Assembly (NCBI GenBank): GCA_036387255.1
Contig: DASVUC010000120.1
Span: 28,871 to 92,870 of the forward strand
Direction: 5' to 3'
Length of the DNA stretch: 64,000 nt
Source of the DNA: DASVUC01 sp036387255
GTDB taxonomy: Bacteria; Planctomycetota; Phycisphaerae; Tepidisphaerales; Tepidisphaeraceae
Part shown: piece by piece, positions 17,297 to 25,693 of the stretch
How the letters are laid out: every line of letters begins with the position of its first letter
How positions within the stretch are numbered: position 1 is the stretch's first letter
Notes under the pieces: model-generated
The model's input: only the letters and a program-made list of their open reading frames with translations
What the model was told of the DNA's origin: nothing
The model's database searches: none
Position numbers and translations under genes: made by a program

Positions 17297-18106
17297 ATGC
17301 GACGTTACTCCACCTCGATGTTCCGCGTCGGCGTTCTCGCGGTCATGCTGCTCGGCGTGATCTGCATCGCCCGCAGCGGGCTGGCGCAGACGCGACCGGC
17401 AGCCGCGCCCGTCCCCGGCGCGGCCAACGCTCCTGAAGCAGTGCAGCTCAACCTCACCCAGATGATCCTGGGGCATCTCGATTTCGTCTTCTACACCATC
17501 TTCGCCCTCTCCATCATCGGCCTGGCGCTGATCATCCAGGGCTTCATCAAGAACCGCCAGAGCGTCCTCCTGCCCCAAGCCACCACCGACAAAATCAACG
17601 CGATGATCAAGGAGCGGCGCTACCGGGAATTGCAGGAATTCACTGCACAGGACCACACCTTCCTCAGCAAGGCGCTGCGCCCCGCCCTCAAGCGCTCGCC
17701 GCGGTTCGATGCAATGCGCGAAGCGCTGGAAACCGCCGTCAGCGAGGCGACGGCTGAGCAGTTCCGCCAGATCGAATACCTCAACATCATCGGCAACCTC
17801 GGCCCGCTGCTCGGGCTTCTCGGCACCGTCCTCGGCATGATCGAAGCCTTCCAGGCCATGCACCAGGCGCAGGGCCAGGCCAACCCCGCGCAGCTCGCCG
17901 GCGGCATCTCCACCGCGCTCACGCACACGTTCCTCGGCCTGATGCTCGCGGTGCCGTGCCTCGCCGCCTTCGGCGTTCTTCGCACGATGGTCGACCGCCT
18001 CACCACGCGCGGCGCCAACATCGCCGAAGACATGCTCCTCGCCATCCGCGACCAGGAAAGCAAACACTCGCGCAACCCTGAAGGCCAAGTGGTCATGGCT
18101 GAATGA
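17297..18106 (+). CDS. MotA/TolQ/ExbB proton channel family protein
   Basis: This 269-residue protein from the ATG at 17297 (a TTG at 17273 would add eight residues) has an N-terminal signal-like helix ending near SGLAQ. Three membrane helices follow: FYTIFALSIIGLALIIQGFI, NIIGNLGPLLGLLGTVLGMI and THTFLGLMLAVPCLAAFGVL. The second and third form the ExbB/TolQ signature region (GLLGTVLGMIEAF, then GGISTALTHTFLGL). The long cytoplasmic loop lies between the first and second helices. In the ExbB-ExbD motor this subunit forms the pentameric ring that conducts protons and drives the transducer. It follows the VWA gene by 42 bases and precedes exbD by 31 bases. Confidence 0.9.
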   Translation: MRRYSTSMFRVGVLAVMLLGVICIARSGLAQTRPAAAPVPGAANAPEAVQLNLTQMILGHLDFVFYTIFALSIIGLALIIQGFIKNRQSVLLPQATTDKINAMIKERRYRELQEFTAQDHTFLSKALRPALKRSPRFDAMREALETAVSEATAEQFRQIEYLNIIGNLGPLLGLLGTVLGMIEAFQAMHQAQGQANPAQLAGGISTALTHTFLGLMLAVPCLAAFGVLRTMVDRLTTRGANIAEDMLLAIRDQESKHSRNPEGQVVMAE

Positions 18107-18137
18107 CTCTCGTTACGCCCGACCCAACCATCACCCC

Positions 18138-18656
18138 ATGCGAAGACGACGACGCGAATTGCCCAGGATGAACGAAGACGTGGTCAACGTCACGCCGCTC
18201 ATCGACGTTGTCATGTGCCTGATCATCTTCTTCATGCTCGTCGCCAAGATCGGCGTCGACACCGGCGTTGATCGCACCATCGCCGTCCCCGCAAGCATCC
18301 TCGGCACCGACATCAAGCAGATGGACATCCCCAACGCGCTGACGTTAAACGTGAAGCCAGGCCTGGGCGATCAACCCGACGTCGCCGCGCTGCTTCAAGG
18401 CTCAATGACGGAGTTGAAATTAAACGACGGCCGAGGGCACAATCCTCTTGCCGACTCGCTCAAGTTCTTCCGCTACGGCAAAGACCTCGCGCCTGGCGGC
18501 TGGGGCGTCAACGCCGACAACCCCGCCTTCAACGTCAACATCCGCGGCGATAAGAGCATGGACTACCGTTACCTCGAGCCGGTCCTTCTCGCCTGCGCCG
18601 AAGCGAACGTGAAGAGCGTGAACTTTTCAACCGAACAGGTAGTGGTGCACCAATGA
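18138..18656 (+). CDS. ExbD/TolR-type biopolymer transport protein, first copy
   Basis: This 172-residue protein has a short basic cytoplasmic start (MRRRRRELPR), one membrane helix and a periplasmic domain. The helix begins VTPLIDVVMCLIIFFML, and Asp23 corresponds to the proton-carrying aspartate of ExbD and TolR. The periplasmic part is about 125 residues with a few charged insertions (MTELKLNDGRGHNPLADSL) and ends in a typical ExbD strand (ACAEANVKSVNFSTEQ). It overlaps the second exbD by four bases (ATGA), which indicates coupled translation and probably a heteromeric ExbD complex. Confidence 0.88.
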   Translation: MRRRRRELPRMNEDVVNVTPLIDVVMCLIIFFMLVAKIGVDTGVDRTIAVPASILGTDIKQMDIPNALTLNVKPGLGDQPDVAALLQGSMTELKLNDGRGHNPLADSLKFFRYGKDLAPGGWGVNADNPAFNVNIRGDKSMDYRYLEPVLLACAEANVKSVNFSTEQVVVHQ

Positions 18657-19117
18657 AGCTGCGTGTCGCCGACAAGATTCACTACGATGCGGGGCCGAAC
18701 ATGACGCCGCTGGTCGACATCGTCATGGTCATCCTGATCTTCCTCATGCTCTGCGGCTCGTTCGTCGGCACCGAGCACTTCCTCGTCAGCAACCTCCCGA
18801 TCAGCCAGAGCGGCTTGGGAAAGCAGGCGCCGCCGCCGGGATACATCCCCGATGAACCCATCGAAATTCGCGTTGACGCGCAAGCGCCCCACGCATTTGT
18901 CGCAACCGCCGGAAAGATTCAAACCTCTGATCCCCTTGCCCTCACAGAACAGCTCAAGAAGATGCGCCTCGCCCTGATCCGCGCCGGCAAGAGCGACGAC
19001 CAGATGCAGGTCAAGATCGGCCCCGGCAAGAACGTCAAGTACGAGCAGCTTGTTCGCGTCTACGAAGCCGCCCTCAACGCCGGCTACAAGAAAGTCGCCT
19101 TCGCGAGGAGCCACTGA
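18653..19117 (+). CDS. ExbD/TolR-type biopolymer transport protein, second copy
   Basis: This 154-residue protein has MTPLVDIVMVILIFLML as its membrane helix, with Asp22 as the expected proton carrier. The periplasmic domain (about residues 40-154) includes PDEPIEIRVDAQ and the closing KYEQLVRVYEAALNAGYKKVAFA, the usual ExbD peptidoglycan-binding-type fold. It differs from the first copy in length and sequence, so the two probably have distinct positions in the motor. The start overlaps the previous stop by four bases, and the stop shares one base with the next start (TGATG). Confidence 0.88.
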   Translation: MKLRVADKIHYDAGPNMTPLVDIVMVILIFLMLCGSFVGTEHFLVSNLPISQSGLGKQAPPPGYIPDEPIEIRVDAQAPHAFVATAGKIQTSDPLALTEQLKKMRLALIRAGKSDDQMQVKIGPGKNVKYEQLVRVYEAALNAGYKKVAFARSH

Positions 19118-22017
19118 TGAAGTGGTTCGCGCTCTTCCGTAGCATGGGCGTCCCGCCCATGCACCCCCACGGTACCTGGGCGAGACGCCGATGCTGCGTT
19201 GCGCTCTTCGCAGTCAATTTCGTTCTCCTGGCGTCAACGGCTTCTGCTCAAACATCTCAACCCGCCGGTCTGGATGCCCTCAAGGATGACCGCCTCATCA
19301 CCGAGCTCGCCAACCTCGGCCTCTCCGATCTCCTCGAACGCGCCTTCCAAGTCAACGCCGTCCCCGAACCCCGCCGTGTCGGCATCCGTGCGCTCGTCGC
19401 CTTGCGCGCCCTCAGCGATGAGCAGCACCCGCTGAGCTCCGTCCAGCGCCGCGAGCTGCTCAGCAAGATCGCTGCCGGCATCGAGCAAGCGATCACCACC
19501 CTCGACGACCCGCAAGTGATGATGCAGCAGGCCAACCTGCTCATTCGCCAAGGCATCCGTCGCGATGTGAACACCCTGGAATATTGGGGCGACAACCCGC
19601 GCACGCAGAAAGAGCTCGAGCCGGTCGTTCGTGCGGTCATCAAGCTCCTCGACAAATGCGAAGCCGAAGCGCGCAAGCAAGCCGACGAGATCGGCAACCA
19701 GCTCAGCGGACCCAACGATCCGCGCAGCAAAGTTTGGGAGGAGACCAGCGCCCTTGCCAACAACGCCGCCTACACAAAGCACATGATCTTCTACGACCTG
19801 GCGCTGTGTCTTCCGCCAGCCGAGGAGCGCGACCAGATCACGCAGCAGGCGATCAACTACCTCAAGCAGTTCGATACGCCCGACAGCACCGTCCAGCCAC
19901 TCGTCCGCATCCAGCTCGGTAAGCTGCACATGATCCGCGGGGAGTTTGACGTCGCCCAAACCTTCCTCACCAGCGTCGCCGATACCAAAAACATCGCTCC
20001 CCCGCCGGAGATCCGCCAGCAATACGAGGCGCGCTATTTCTCCGCCGTCTGCGATGTCCTCGCCTCGAATGAACTCAGCGCTCGCGCCAAGCTCGAAGCG
20101 CTGCTCAAGTGGCAAGACGCGAGCCTGCCGAAGGACAAGCAGACGCAGGATGCCGCCGACGCCGCCGCGATGATGCTCCAGTACCGCCTGGAGAACCTCC
20201 ACGCCGCCACAGAGATGGCGCCCGCCACCAAACAAGAGAGTGCCAACCGAGCCCGCGCAATCCTGCTCGATCTCGTCAAGCGTCGGCCCGACCTACGCGG
20301 GATCGTCCTCGACCAGCTCCTGCAAAAGCTCCCGTCTCCGAATGATGTAAAAAAACTCGACACCCTGCTCCTCCAGGCGATCCTCCAGCGCGCGGATACC
20401 GAGCGCCTCAGGAGCGAAAGTGAATCCATCGACGCCTCCGTCCTCAAGCTCGGCATCGCCGCCGGAGAAGAGCTCCTCGCCCGCCGATCGCGCGAGCAGC
20501 TCGATTTAGAATCCATCGACGCCGCCGCCCTGCTCATCCCGCTCTTCCAGGAGCGCCTCGGCGACCTGCTCACTGCCGCCACCGGCTACCTCGACTACAT
20601 CACCGGCATCGGCGCACGCGGCCCAAATGCCACCCTCGCCCTCGACGCCGCCCAATCCGTCATCGGCCGGCTCCGCGCCGACTCATCCCGCGCCGGCTCC
20701 GCCGACGTGCAGCGCCTCTACGAGCGCTTCCTTCCCCTTGCGATCAATCCGCCGTTCTCGCGCAGGCAGCTCGCCTTCGAGTACGGCCGGCTCCTCCAGC
20801 AGCAGGAAAAGTACGCCCAAGCCGTCCAGGCACTTTCTCTGGTTCCCCCAACCGATCCCCGCGTCGCCGTCGCGCGCTTCTACCAATTGGTCTGCACCCG
20901 ACAGCAGCTCGAAGAGCAGAAGCTCGATGCCCCCGCGCGACAGAAACTGGTGCAGCAGTTTTCCCTGCTTACGCAGCAGGTCAACGCCCTCGCCGGCGAC
21001 GCGCTCACCTCCGCTAAGACCGACGTTGAGAAAAACCGCTGGCGAGCCATCCTCGTCCGCACCGCGCTGCTCGATGCCGATCTTTCCCGCCGGGAGCAGA
21101 ACGATCCCCGCCGCACGCTCGCGTTGCTGGAGAACATCGAACAGCACGCCAAGGGACTCACCGGCGAAGAAACCCTCCTCGCCAGCGCCCTCTACACCCG
21201 CGTGCAAGCTTACATGTCCCTTGGTCTGACCGACGACGCCACGCGCGCGCTGGTACAACTCCTCGAGCACCGCAACGGCGGTGAAGGCGTCTCCATCGTC
21301 TACGAGCTGATGCAGCGCCTGAACCACGAGCTCGACGACGCCCGCGCCGCCGGCGAGAAGGCCCGCATGTCCGCCATCGCCGCCAACCGCGCGCAGCTCA
21401 GCGGCTTCCTCGCCGATTGGGCCCAAAAAAGCCCCGATCCCAACATCCACAAATACGCCTACCGCTACAGCGTCTTCGACGCCGCCACCAGGCACCTCGC
21501 CGCGGAGCTGATTGAAGATCCCGTGAATCGCGCCGTCACGCTGCGCAGCGTGCTCGATCTCTATAAGAAGCTCGAATCACCGGAATCCCTCGTCCTCTAT
21601 CGCGCCACGCTCGACAACCCCAGCGTCGCATCAACCGATTCCGACCCCGCCGTCTCCCTCGGCATCGGCCTCGTCTCCTTCGATCTCGCCGACTACCCCG
21701 AAGCTCAAAAGCGTCTCGGCCGGCTCCTCGTCGACCGCAAGCTCGGCTCACCCCAGCGCACCATCGAAGAGAACGGCATCGAACGCGTCATCGACAACGA
21801 CGAATATTGGGAAGCTACCCTCAAGCTCCTGCGAAGCAACCTCGCCCTCGCAGGCCAGCACGTCGACGCAAGCTCCGTCGACCTGCGCAAGCAGACCCAG
21901 AACCACCTCAAGCAGCTCTACGTGCAGTGGGGCAACCAAACCGGTGGCAAGAAATGGCACGATGCCTTCGAAGCCCTGCGCCTGGAGATCATTCCCAGCT
22001 TTAAGGACGCGTCGTAG
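19117..22017 (+). CDS. Large secreted helical-repeat (TPR-like) protein of the ExbB/ExbD cluster
   Basis: This 966-residue protein has a probable signal peptide (RRRCCVALFAVNFVLLASTASAQ, about residues 24-46) and no further membrane helix. The rest is almost entirely alpha-helical, with TPR/HAT-like pairs such as RIQLGKLHMIRGEFDVAQTFL, LAFEYGRLLQQQEKYAQAVQAL and GIGLVSFDLADYPEAQKRLGRLL. Such periplasmic scaffolds bind partner proteins. Its start overlaps the second exbD stop, so it is very probably a dedicated partner of the VWA transducer and motor. Residues 9-25 are encoded by a degenerate copy of an intergenic palindromic repeat. Its 3' end overlaps the convergent gene by 17 bases. Confidence 0.75.
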   Translation: MKWFALFRSMGVPPMHPHGTWARRRCCVALFAVNFVLLASTASAQTSQPAGLDALKDDRLITELANLGLSDLLERAFQVNAVPEPRRVGIRALVALRALSDEQHPLSSVQRRELLSKIAAGIEQAITTLDDPQVMMQQANLLIRQGIRRDVNTLEYWGDNPRTQKELEPVVRAVIKLLDKCEAEARKQADEIGNQLSGPNDPRSKVWEETSALANNAAYTKHMIFYDLALCLPPAEERDQITQQAINYLKQFDTPDSTVQPLVRIQLGKLHMIRGEFDVAQTFLTSVADTKNIAPPPEIRQQYEARYFSAVCDVLASNELSARAKLEALLKWQDASLPKDKQTQDAADAAAMMLQYRLENLHAATEMAPATKQESANRARAILLDLVKRRPDLRGIVLDQLLQKLPSPNDVKKLDTLLLQAILQRADTERLRSESESIDASVLKLGIAAGEELLARRSREQLDLESIDAAALLIPLFQERLGDLLTAATGYLDYITGIGARGPNATLALDAAQSVIGRLRADSSRAGSADVQRLYERFLPLAINPPFSRRQLAFEYGRLLQQQEKYAQAVQALSLVPPTDPRVAVARFYQLVCTRQQLEEQKLDAPARQKLVQQFSLLTQQVNALAGDALTSAKTDVEKNRWRAILVRTALLDADLSRREQNDPRRTLALLENIEQHAKGLTGEETLLASALYTRVQAYMSLGLTDDATRALVQLLEHRNGGEGVSIVYELMQRLNHELDDARAAGEKARMSAIAANRAQLSGFLADWAQKSPDPNIHKYAYRYSVFDAATRHLAAELIEDPVNRAVTLRSVLDLYKKLESPESLVLYRATLDNPSVASTDSDPAVSLGIGLVSFDLADYPEAQKRLGRLLVDRKLGSPQRTIEENGIERVIDNDEYWEATLKLLRSNLALAGQHVDASSVDLRKQTQNHLKQLYVQWGNQTGGKKWHDAFEALRLEIIPSFKDAS
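19141..19193. repeat. Degenerate palindromic repeat (family A) inside a coding region
   Basis: A copy of the CATGGGCGT(C/T)(C/T)CGCCCATG palindrome is followed, after a short spacer, by a degraded inverted second half (TGGGCGAGACGCCGATGC). Intact intergenic copies are at 25629-25689 and 39661-39718. Here the element lies in frame near the 5' end of the helical-repeat protein gene and encodes part of its n-region before the signal peptide. Confidence 0.75.
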
Positions 22018-22756
22018 TCAGCGGCGCAGGCGCTGTCACGGGAGAAGTCACCGGCGCTCTTGCGGGAGCAGTCGCCGGCGCCGTTGCTGGTCCGCTCCCC
22101 GCCCCAAATCCCCCTCGCGTCGCCGGCCCACTGGTCGGCCGAAACTTCTCGATCATCACCGCGTGCAGCCGATCCTGGATCACCCGCTCCGCCTCTTGCA
22201 CCGTCTGATACTTTCCCGAATCCAGCTCCCGCGCCGCCTCGTTCACCGCCGTCGCCATGTCGTGCAGCAGCTTCACCTGAGCCGCAAAATTCGCCGGTTT
22301 GCTCGTCGCCAGGTCCGTCACCACCAGCCGCCATTTCCCCTCGCGCCGCTGAAACTTCATCTTCGTCTGGTTCTCCCCCGTCACCATCGCCGTCTCGCCC
22401 GTCTCCGTGATCTGAAGCTTCTGGATCACCTCATCCAGGTTAGAAAAGTCGATCATCGTCCGACCGATCGCCTGACCCGACTTGCCAAAACGCTTGCTTG
22501 CAACATCCGACATCTTCTTCCCCGCCACCAGCAGCTCCGCCACCGCGTGCGCATATTCTTGGCTCGTGGCATCCGGCGCATCGAGCACCTTCGCCACGCC
22601 CTCGACATCGCCGGCGCGAATGGATTCCCAAAGCGCACGCACCGCCCCCGCCACTGATGACAAATCCGCCGGCGCGGGCGCAGAGGTGGGCTGTGTTGAT
22701 ACCGCCAGGATCACGATCAAGAACATCTTCAACATCGCCCACCATCGTAAAGACAT
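22001..22756 (-). CDS. Secreted hypothetical protein with Ala/Pro/Thr-rich tail
   Basis: This 251-residue protein starts with a signal peptide (RWWAMLKMFLIVILAVSTQ). Internal starts at 22735 and 22726 are possible, and none has a strong ribosome-binding site. Residues about 30-195 form an alpha+beta domain of about the size of an NTF2/SnoaL-like fold (VRALWESIRAGDVEGVAKVLD, then KMKFQRREGKWRLVVTDLA), which fits a role in stress or substrate binding rather than a clear enzyme. The last 50 residues are low-complexity repeats of PAT/APV. The gene is convergent with the helical-repeat gene and overlaps it by 17 bases. Confidence 0.65.
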   Translation of the reverse strand: MSLRWWAMLKMFLIVILAVSTQPTSAPAPADLSSVAGAVRALWESIRAGDVEGVAKVLDAPDATSQEYAHAVAELLVAGKKMSDVASKRFGKSGQAIGRTMIDFSNLDEVIQKLQITETGETAMVTGENQTKMKFQRREGKWRLVVTDLATSKPANFAAQVKLLHDMATAVNEAARELDSGKYQTVQEAERVIQDRLHAVMIEKFRPTSGPATRGGFGAGSGPATAPATAPARAPVTSPVTAPAPLTTTRP

Positions 22757-22778
22757 CTGCGCTCACGCGGGAGGGCCG

Positions 22779-24287
22779 CTACCGTATCCAAGGCACCACC
22801 ACCCTCACCACCCCCACAATCACCACCACCCCCACCGCATCCAGCAAAACACCATACCGAATCATGCGCCCGATCGGGATCAGTCCCGAGCCGTACACAA
22901 TCGCATTGCACGGCGTCGACACCGGCAGCATGAACCCCAGGCTCGCTCCCATCGTCGCCCCAATTGCCGGCTCCAGCGGATCAACACCTGCGCTCTTCGC
23001 CAGCGCAATCACCACCGGCACGATCATCGTCGCCGATGCCGTGTTGCTCGTGGTCTCACTTAGAAGCGTCGCCACCACCGTCGCCGCGATAAGCATCCCA
23101 AAAGCGCTCCCCTGCACCGGCAGCAATTTTGTCAGTCCCTCCCCGATGGCTTTCGCCAGCCCCGTGTTGAACATCAACATCCCCAGTGCCAGCCCACCCC
23201 CATAAAGCAGCACCACGCCCCAGTCGATCTGCACCGCCTCGGTCCAGTTGATCGCCTTACCATCCCGATCGCCCGGCAAGAGAAACAGCAGGATCGCGCC
23301 GATCGTTGCCGTCACCCCCTCGTGCAGCACCTCGCTCAGCGTCATGTAAACCTGATGCCGCTCCCCCAGCGCCAGCGCAAAAACACCCGGCGTCACCCAC
23401 AGCACCACCGTCACCGCAAACGCGATCAGCGTCGACACTTGCGCCGTCGTCCACCCTCCCAGTTGATCGCGCTCCCGCGCCAGCATCTCGGCACTCCCCG
23501 GCAATTCCTTCACGCCAGCGCGACAGAGAAAACCCAAATACCCCGCCAGCCACAAGAACAGCAGCACCACCACCGGCACGCCGAACAAGCACCATTTAAA
23601 AAAGGATAGCTGCACGTGCAGCATGTCCCGGATGTAGCCCAATCCGATCACGTTGGGCGCTGTTCCAATCGGCGTCGCCAATCCTCCAATCGACGCGGCG
23701 AACGACGTCATCAGCATCAGCCCCGTAGCATATCGCCGATTAATCCTCGGCCCGCCGTGCTTCTCCTGCTCGAACAAAAACGACAGGATCGACAGACCGA
23801 TCGCAAACATCATCGCCGTAGCCGCGGTGTTGGCGATCCATCCGCTGATGAACGCCGTTACCGCGCCGAACGCGAAGAGGATCCTCCCCGGCCGCGCCCC
23901 TACGCCGCGCAGCGACAGCACCCCAAACGCCAGACGCCGATCCAGCCCATGAATGAAGATCGCTCGGGCCAGGATGAACGATCCGATAAACAAAAAGATC
24001 AATGGATCGGCGAACGGCGCAAATACCTCCTTTGCCGTCCCCACCCGAAACAGCACGCACAGCGCCGCCCCCAGCATCGCCGTAACCGGCATCGGCAGCG
24101 ACTCGCAAATCCACAGCACCACCACCCCCGCCATGATCGCCGACAACCGATGCGCCTTGGGCGCAAGATCCCCCATCGGCACAACCAGCAGCGCCACGAA
24201 CACCACCGGCGCAAGCACCCCGCCGCTGATCTTCCTCCACCGCTCAAACCGCTCTTCCGCCGGCGATATCGCTTCCACAACCGTCAT
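22779..24287 (-). CDS. DASS (SLC13) family sodium-coupled anion/dicarboxylate symporter
   Basis: This 502-residue protein has about eleven to twelve membrane helices. Both halves hold the family's Ser/Ala-Asn-Thr motif in re-entrant hairpins: WIANTAATAMM in the N-terminal half and ETTSNTASATM in the C-terminal half. These bind sodium and the carboxylate. GTAPNVIGLGYI and the later SLGFMLPVSTPCNAIVYGSG are also typical of DASS proteins. The likely substrates are di- or tricarboxylates or sulfate, taken up across the inner membrane with sodium. It is the last gene but one in a minus-strand run. Confidence 0.9.
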   Translation of the reverse strand: MTVVEAISPAEERFERWRKISGGVLAPVVFVALLVVPMGDLAPKAHRLSAIMAGVVVLWICESLPMPVTAMLGAALCVLFRVGTAKEVFAPFADPLIFLFIGSFILARAIFIHGLDRRLAFGVLSLRGVGARPGRILFAFGAVTAFISGWIANTAATAMMFAIGLSILSFLFEQEKHGGPRINRRYATGLMLMTSFAASIGGLATPIGTAPNVIGLGYIRDMLHVQLSFFKWCLFGVPVVVLLFLWLAGYLGFLCRAGVKELPGSAEMLARERDQLGGWTTAQVSTLIAFAVTVVLWVTPGVFALALGERHQVYMTLSEVLHEGVTATIGAILLFLLPGDRDGKAINWTEAVQIDWGVVLLYGGGLALGMLMFNTGLAKAIGEGLTKLLPVQGSAFGMLIAATVVATLLSETTSNTASATMIVPVVIALAKSAGVDPLEPAIGATMGASLGFMLPVSTPCNAIVYGSGLIPIGRMIRYGVLLDAVGVVVIVGVVRVVVPWIR

Positions 24288-24371
24288 GCCCAGAACTTAC
24301 CGGCACCATCCCCCACTCCGCAAAAAGCCGTCAAGGGTGGCAAGGGTATGCAACCTGTGCACCTCGCTCGA

Positions 24372-25562
24372 TCACGCCAGCTTCTTCAAAAACTCCCCAA
24401 TTCGATCCAGCCCCTTATCAATCTGCTCCATGCTCGTGGCAAAGCTCAGCCGCACGTGCGTGTCGAACCCTGAATCATTTCCAGGCACCACCGCCACGTG
24501 CGCCTTCTCCAGGAGCTGCGCCGAAAAACTCACCGCATCCGTAATCCCGCCCTTGCCGAAATGCTTGCTCACGTTGGGGAAGCAGTAAAAAGCGCCTTGC
24601 GGTTTCACGCAGGTGACGCCGAGCTCGCAAAGTCGCTTGTGCATGTGGTGCGCGCGCTTCTCAAACTGCTGCCGCATCTGCTCAACCGATTCGCTGCCTT
24701 GCGGGTCCGTCAGCGCCACCGCCGACGGAACCTGCGTAAAGCTCGTGATGTGGCTCGTCATCTGCGACTGAAGCTTGTTGATCGCGTCGATCGCGTTCTT
24801 CGGCCCGCCGATGTAGCCCACGCGCCACCCCGTCATCGCAAAGCTCTTCGAGTGACAGTTGAACGTCAGCGTCTGTTCAAGCAACTGCGGATGCAGCGAC
24901 GCGAACGAAACGAACTTCAGTCCGTCGTACACCAGCTTCTCGTAAATCTCATCCGAGAAGACGATCAAATCCGGATGCTTCACCACCACATCCGCCAGCG
25001 CCTTGAGCTCCTCCGGCGTGTACGCGTGCCCACCCGGATTCGACGGCGAATTGATCACCAGCACCTTCGTCTTCGGCGTGATCGCCGTCTCCAGCTGCTG
25101 CGGCGACATGCGGAAATTCTTTGACTCATCCCCCTTGATGAACTTCGGCACACCTCCCGCCAGCTTCACCTGCTCCGGGTAGCTCACCCAGTACGGCGCC
25201 GGAATCAGCACCTCATCACCCGGATTCAGCACCGCCATGAACGCCATGTACAAACAGTGCTTCCCTCCCGCGCCCAAAGTGATCTGCTCCGGCTTGTAAG
25301 GCAGGTTGTTCTCGCTGTTGAACTTCTGCGCAATCGCCTGCTTGAGCTCCGGAAAACTCGGCGTCGGCGTGTACTTCGTCTGCCCCTTGTCCAGCGCCTG
25401 CTTCGCCGCTTCCTTGATGAACGCCGGCGTATCGAAGTCCGGCTCACCCGCGCCGAACCCCACCACATCGATCCCCGCCTTCTTCATCGCATTCGCCTTG
25501 GCGCTCACAGCCAGGGTGATGGACTCCGAGACCAAATTCATCCGATCAGCAAGCGAAATCAT
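24372..25562 (-). CDS. PLP-dependent class I aminotransferase (aspartate aminotransferase-like)
   Basis: This 396-residue protein has the fold-type I aminotransferase hallmarks: VLVINSPSNPGGHAYT with the Asn-Pro-Gly motif, IVFSDEIYEKLVYDG with Asp and Tyr, and CHSKSFAMTGWRVGYIGGP with the Schiff-base Lys in SKSF. The start MISLADRMNLVSESITLAVSAKA and FGAGEPDFDTP match the I-gamma group (Thermus-type aspartate/prephenate aminotransferase). The substrate is likely aspartate plus 2-oxoglutarate, possibly also prephenate. A good AAGGA ribosome-binding site precedes the ATG. Confidence 0.9.
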   Translation of the reverse strand: MISLADRMNLVSESITLAVSAKANAMKKAGIDVVGFGAGEPDFDTPAFIKEAAKQALDKGQTKYTPTPSFPELKQAIAQKFNSENNLPYKPEQITLGAGGKHCLYMAFMAVLNPGDEVLIPAPYWVSYPEQVKLAGGVPKFIKGDESKNFRMSPQQLETAITPKTKVLVINSPSNPGGHAYTPEELKALADVVVKHPDLIVFSDEIYEKLVYDGLKFVSFASLHPQLLEQTLTFNCHSKSFAMTGWRVGYIGGPKNAIDAINKLQSQMTSHITSFTQVPSAVALTDPQGSESVEQMRQQFEKRAHHMHKRLCELGVTCVKPQGAFYCFPNVSKHFGKGGITDAVSFSAQLLEKAHVAVVPGNDSGFDTHVRLSFATSMEQIDKGLDRIGEFLKKLA

Positions 25563-25628
25563 CGTAAATCCTTCGGAAAGTAGAGCGTCTCACGGTATGA
25601 AACAGACCACGCGGATGCAAGCTCCCAG

Positions 25629-25689
25629 CGTGGCATGGGCGTCTCGCCCATGCATGCACCTCAGCATGGGCGAGACGCCCATGCCACAC
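25629..25689. repeat. Palindromic repeat, family A (two inverted halves)
   Basis: GTGGCATGGGCGTCTCGCCC is followed after a short spacer by its near-perfect inverted partner ending in GGGCGAGACGCCCATGCCAC. Each half is itself a palindrome, so the unit can fold as a long hairpin or as a double stem. It lies between the aminotransferase and GT4 genes and ends five bases before the GT4 stop codon, so it could act as a transcript-end structure. Confidence 0.85.
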
Positions 25690-25693
25690 CGGC

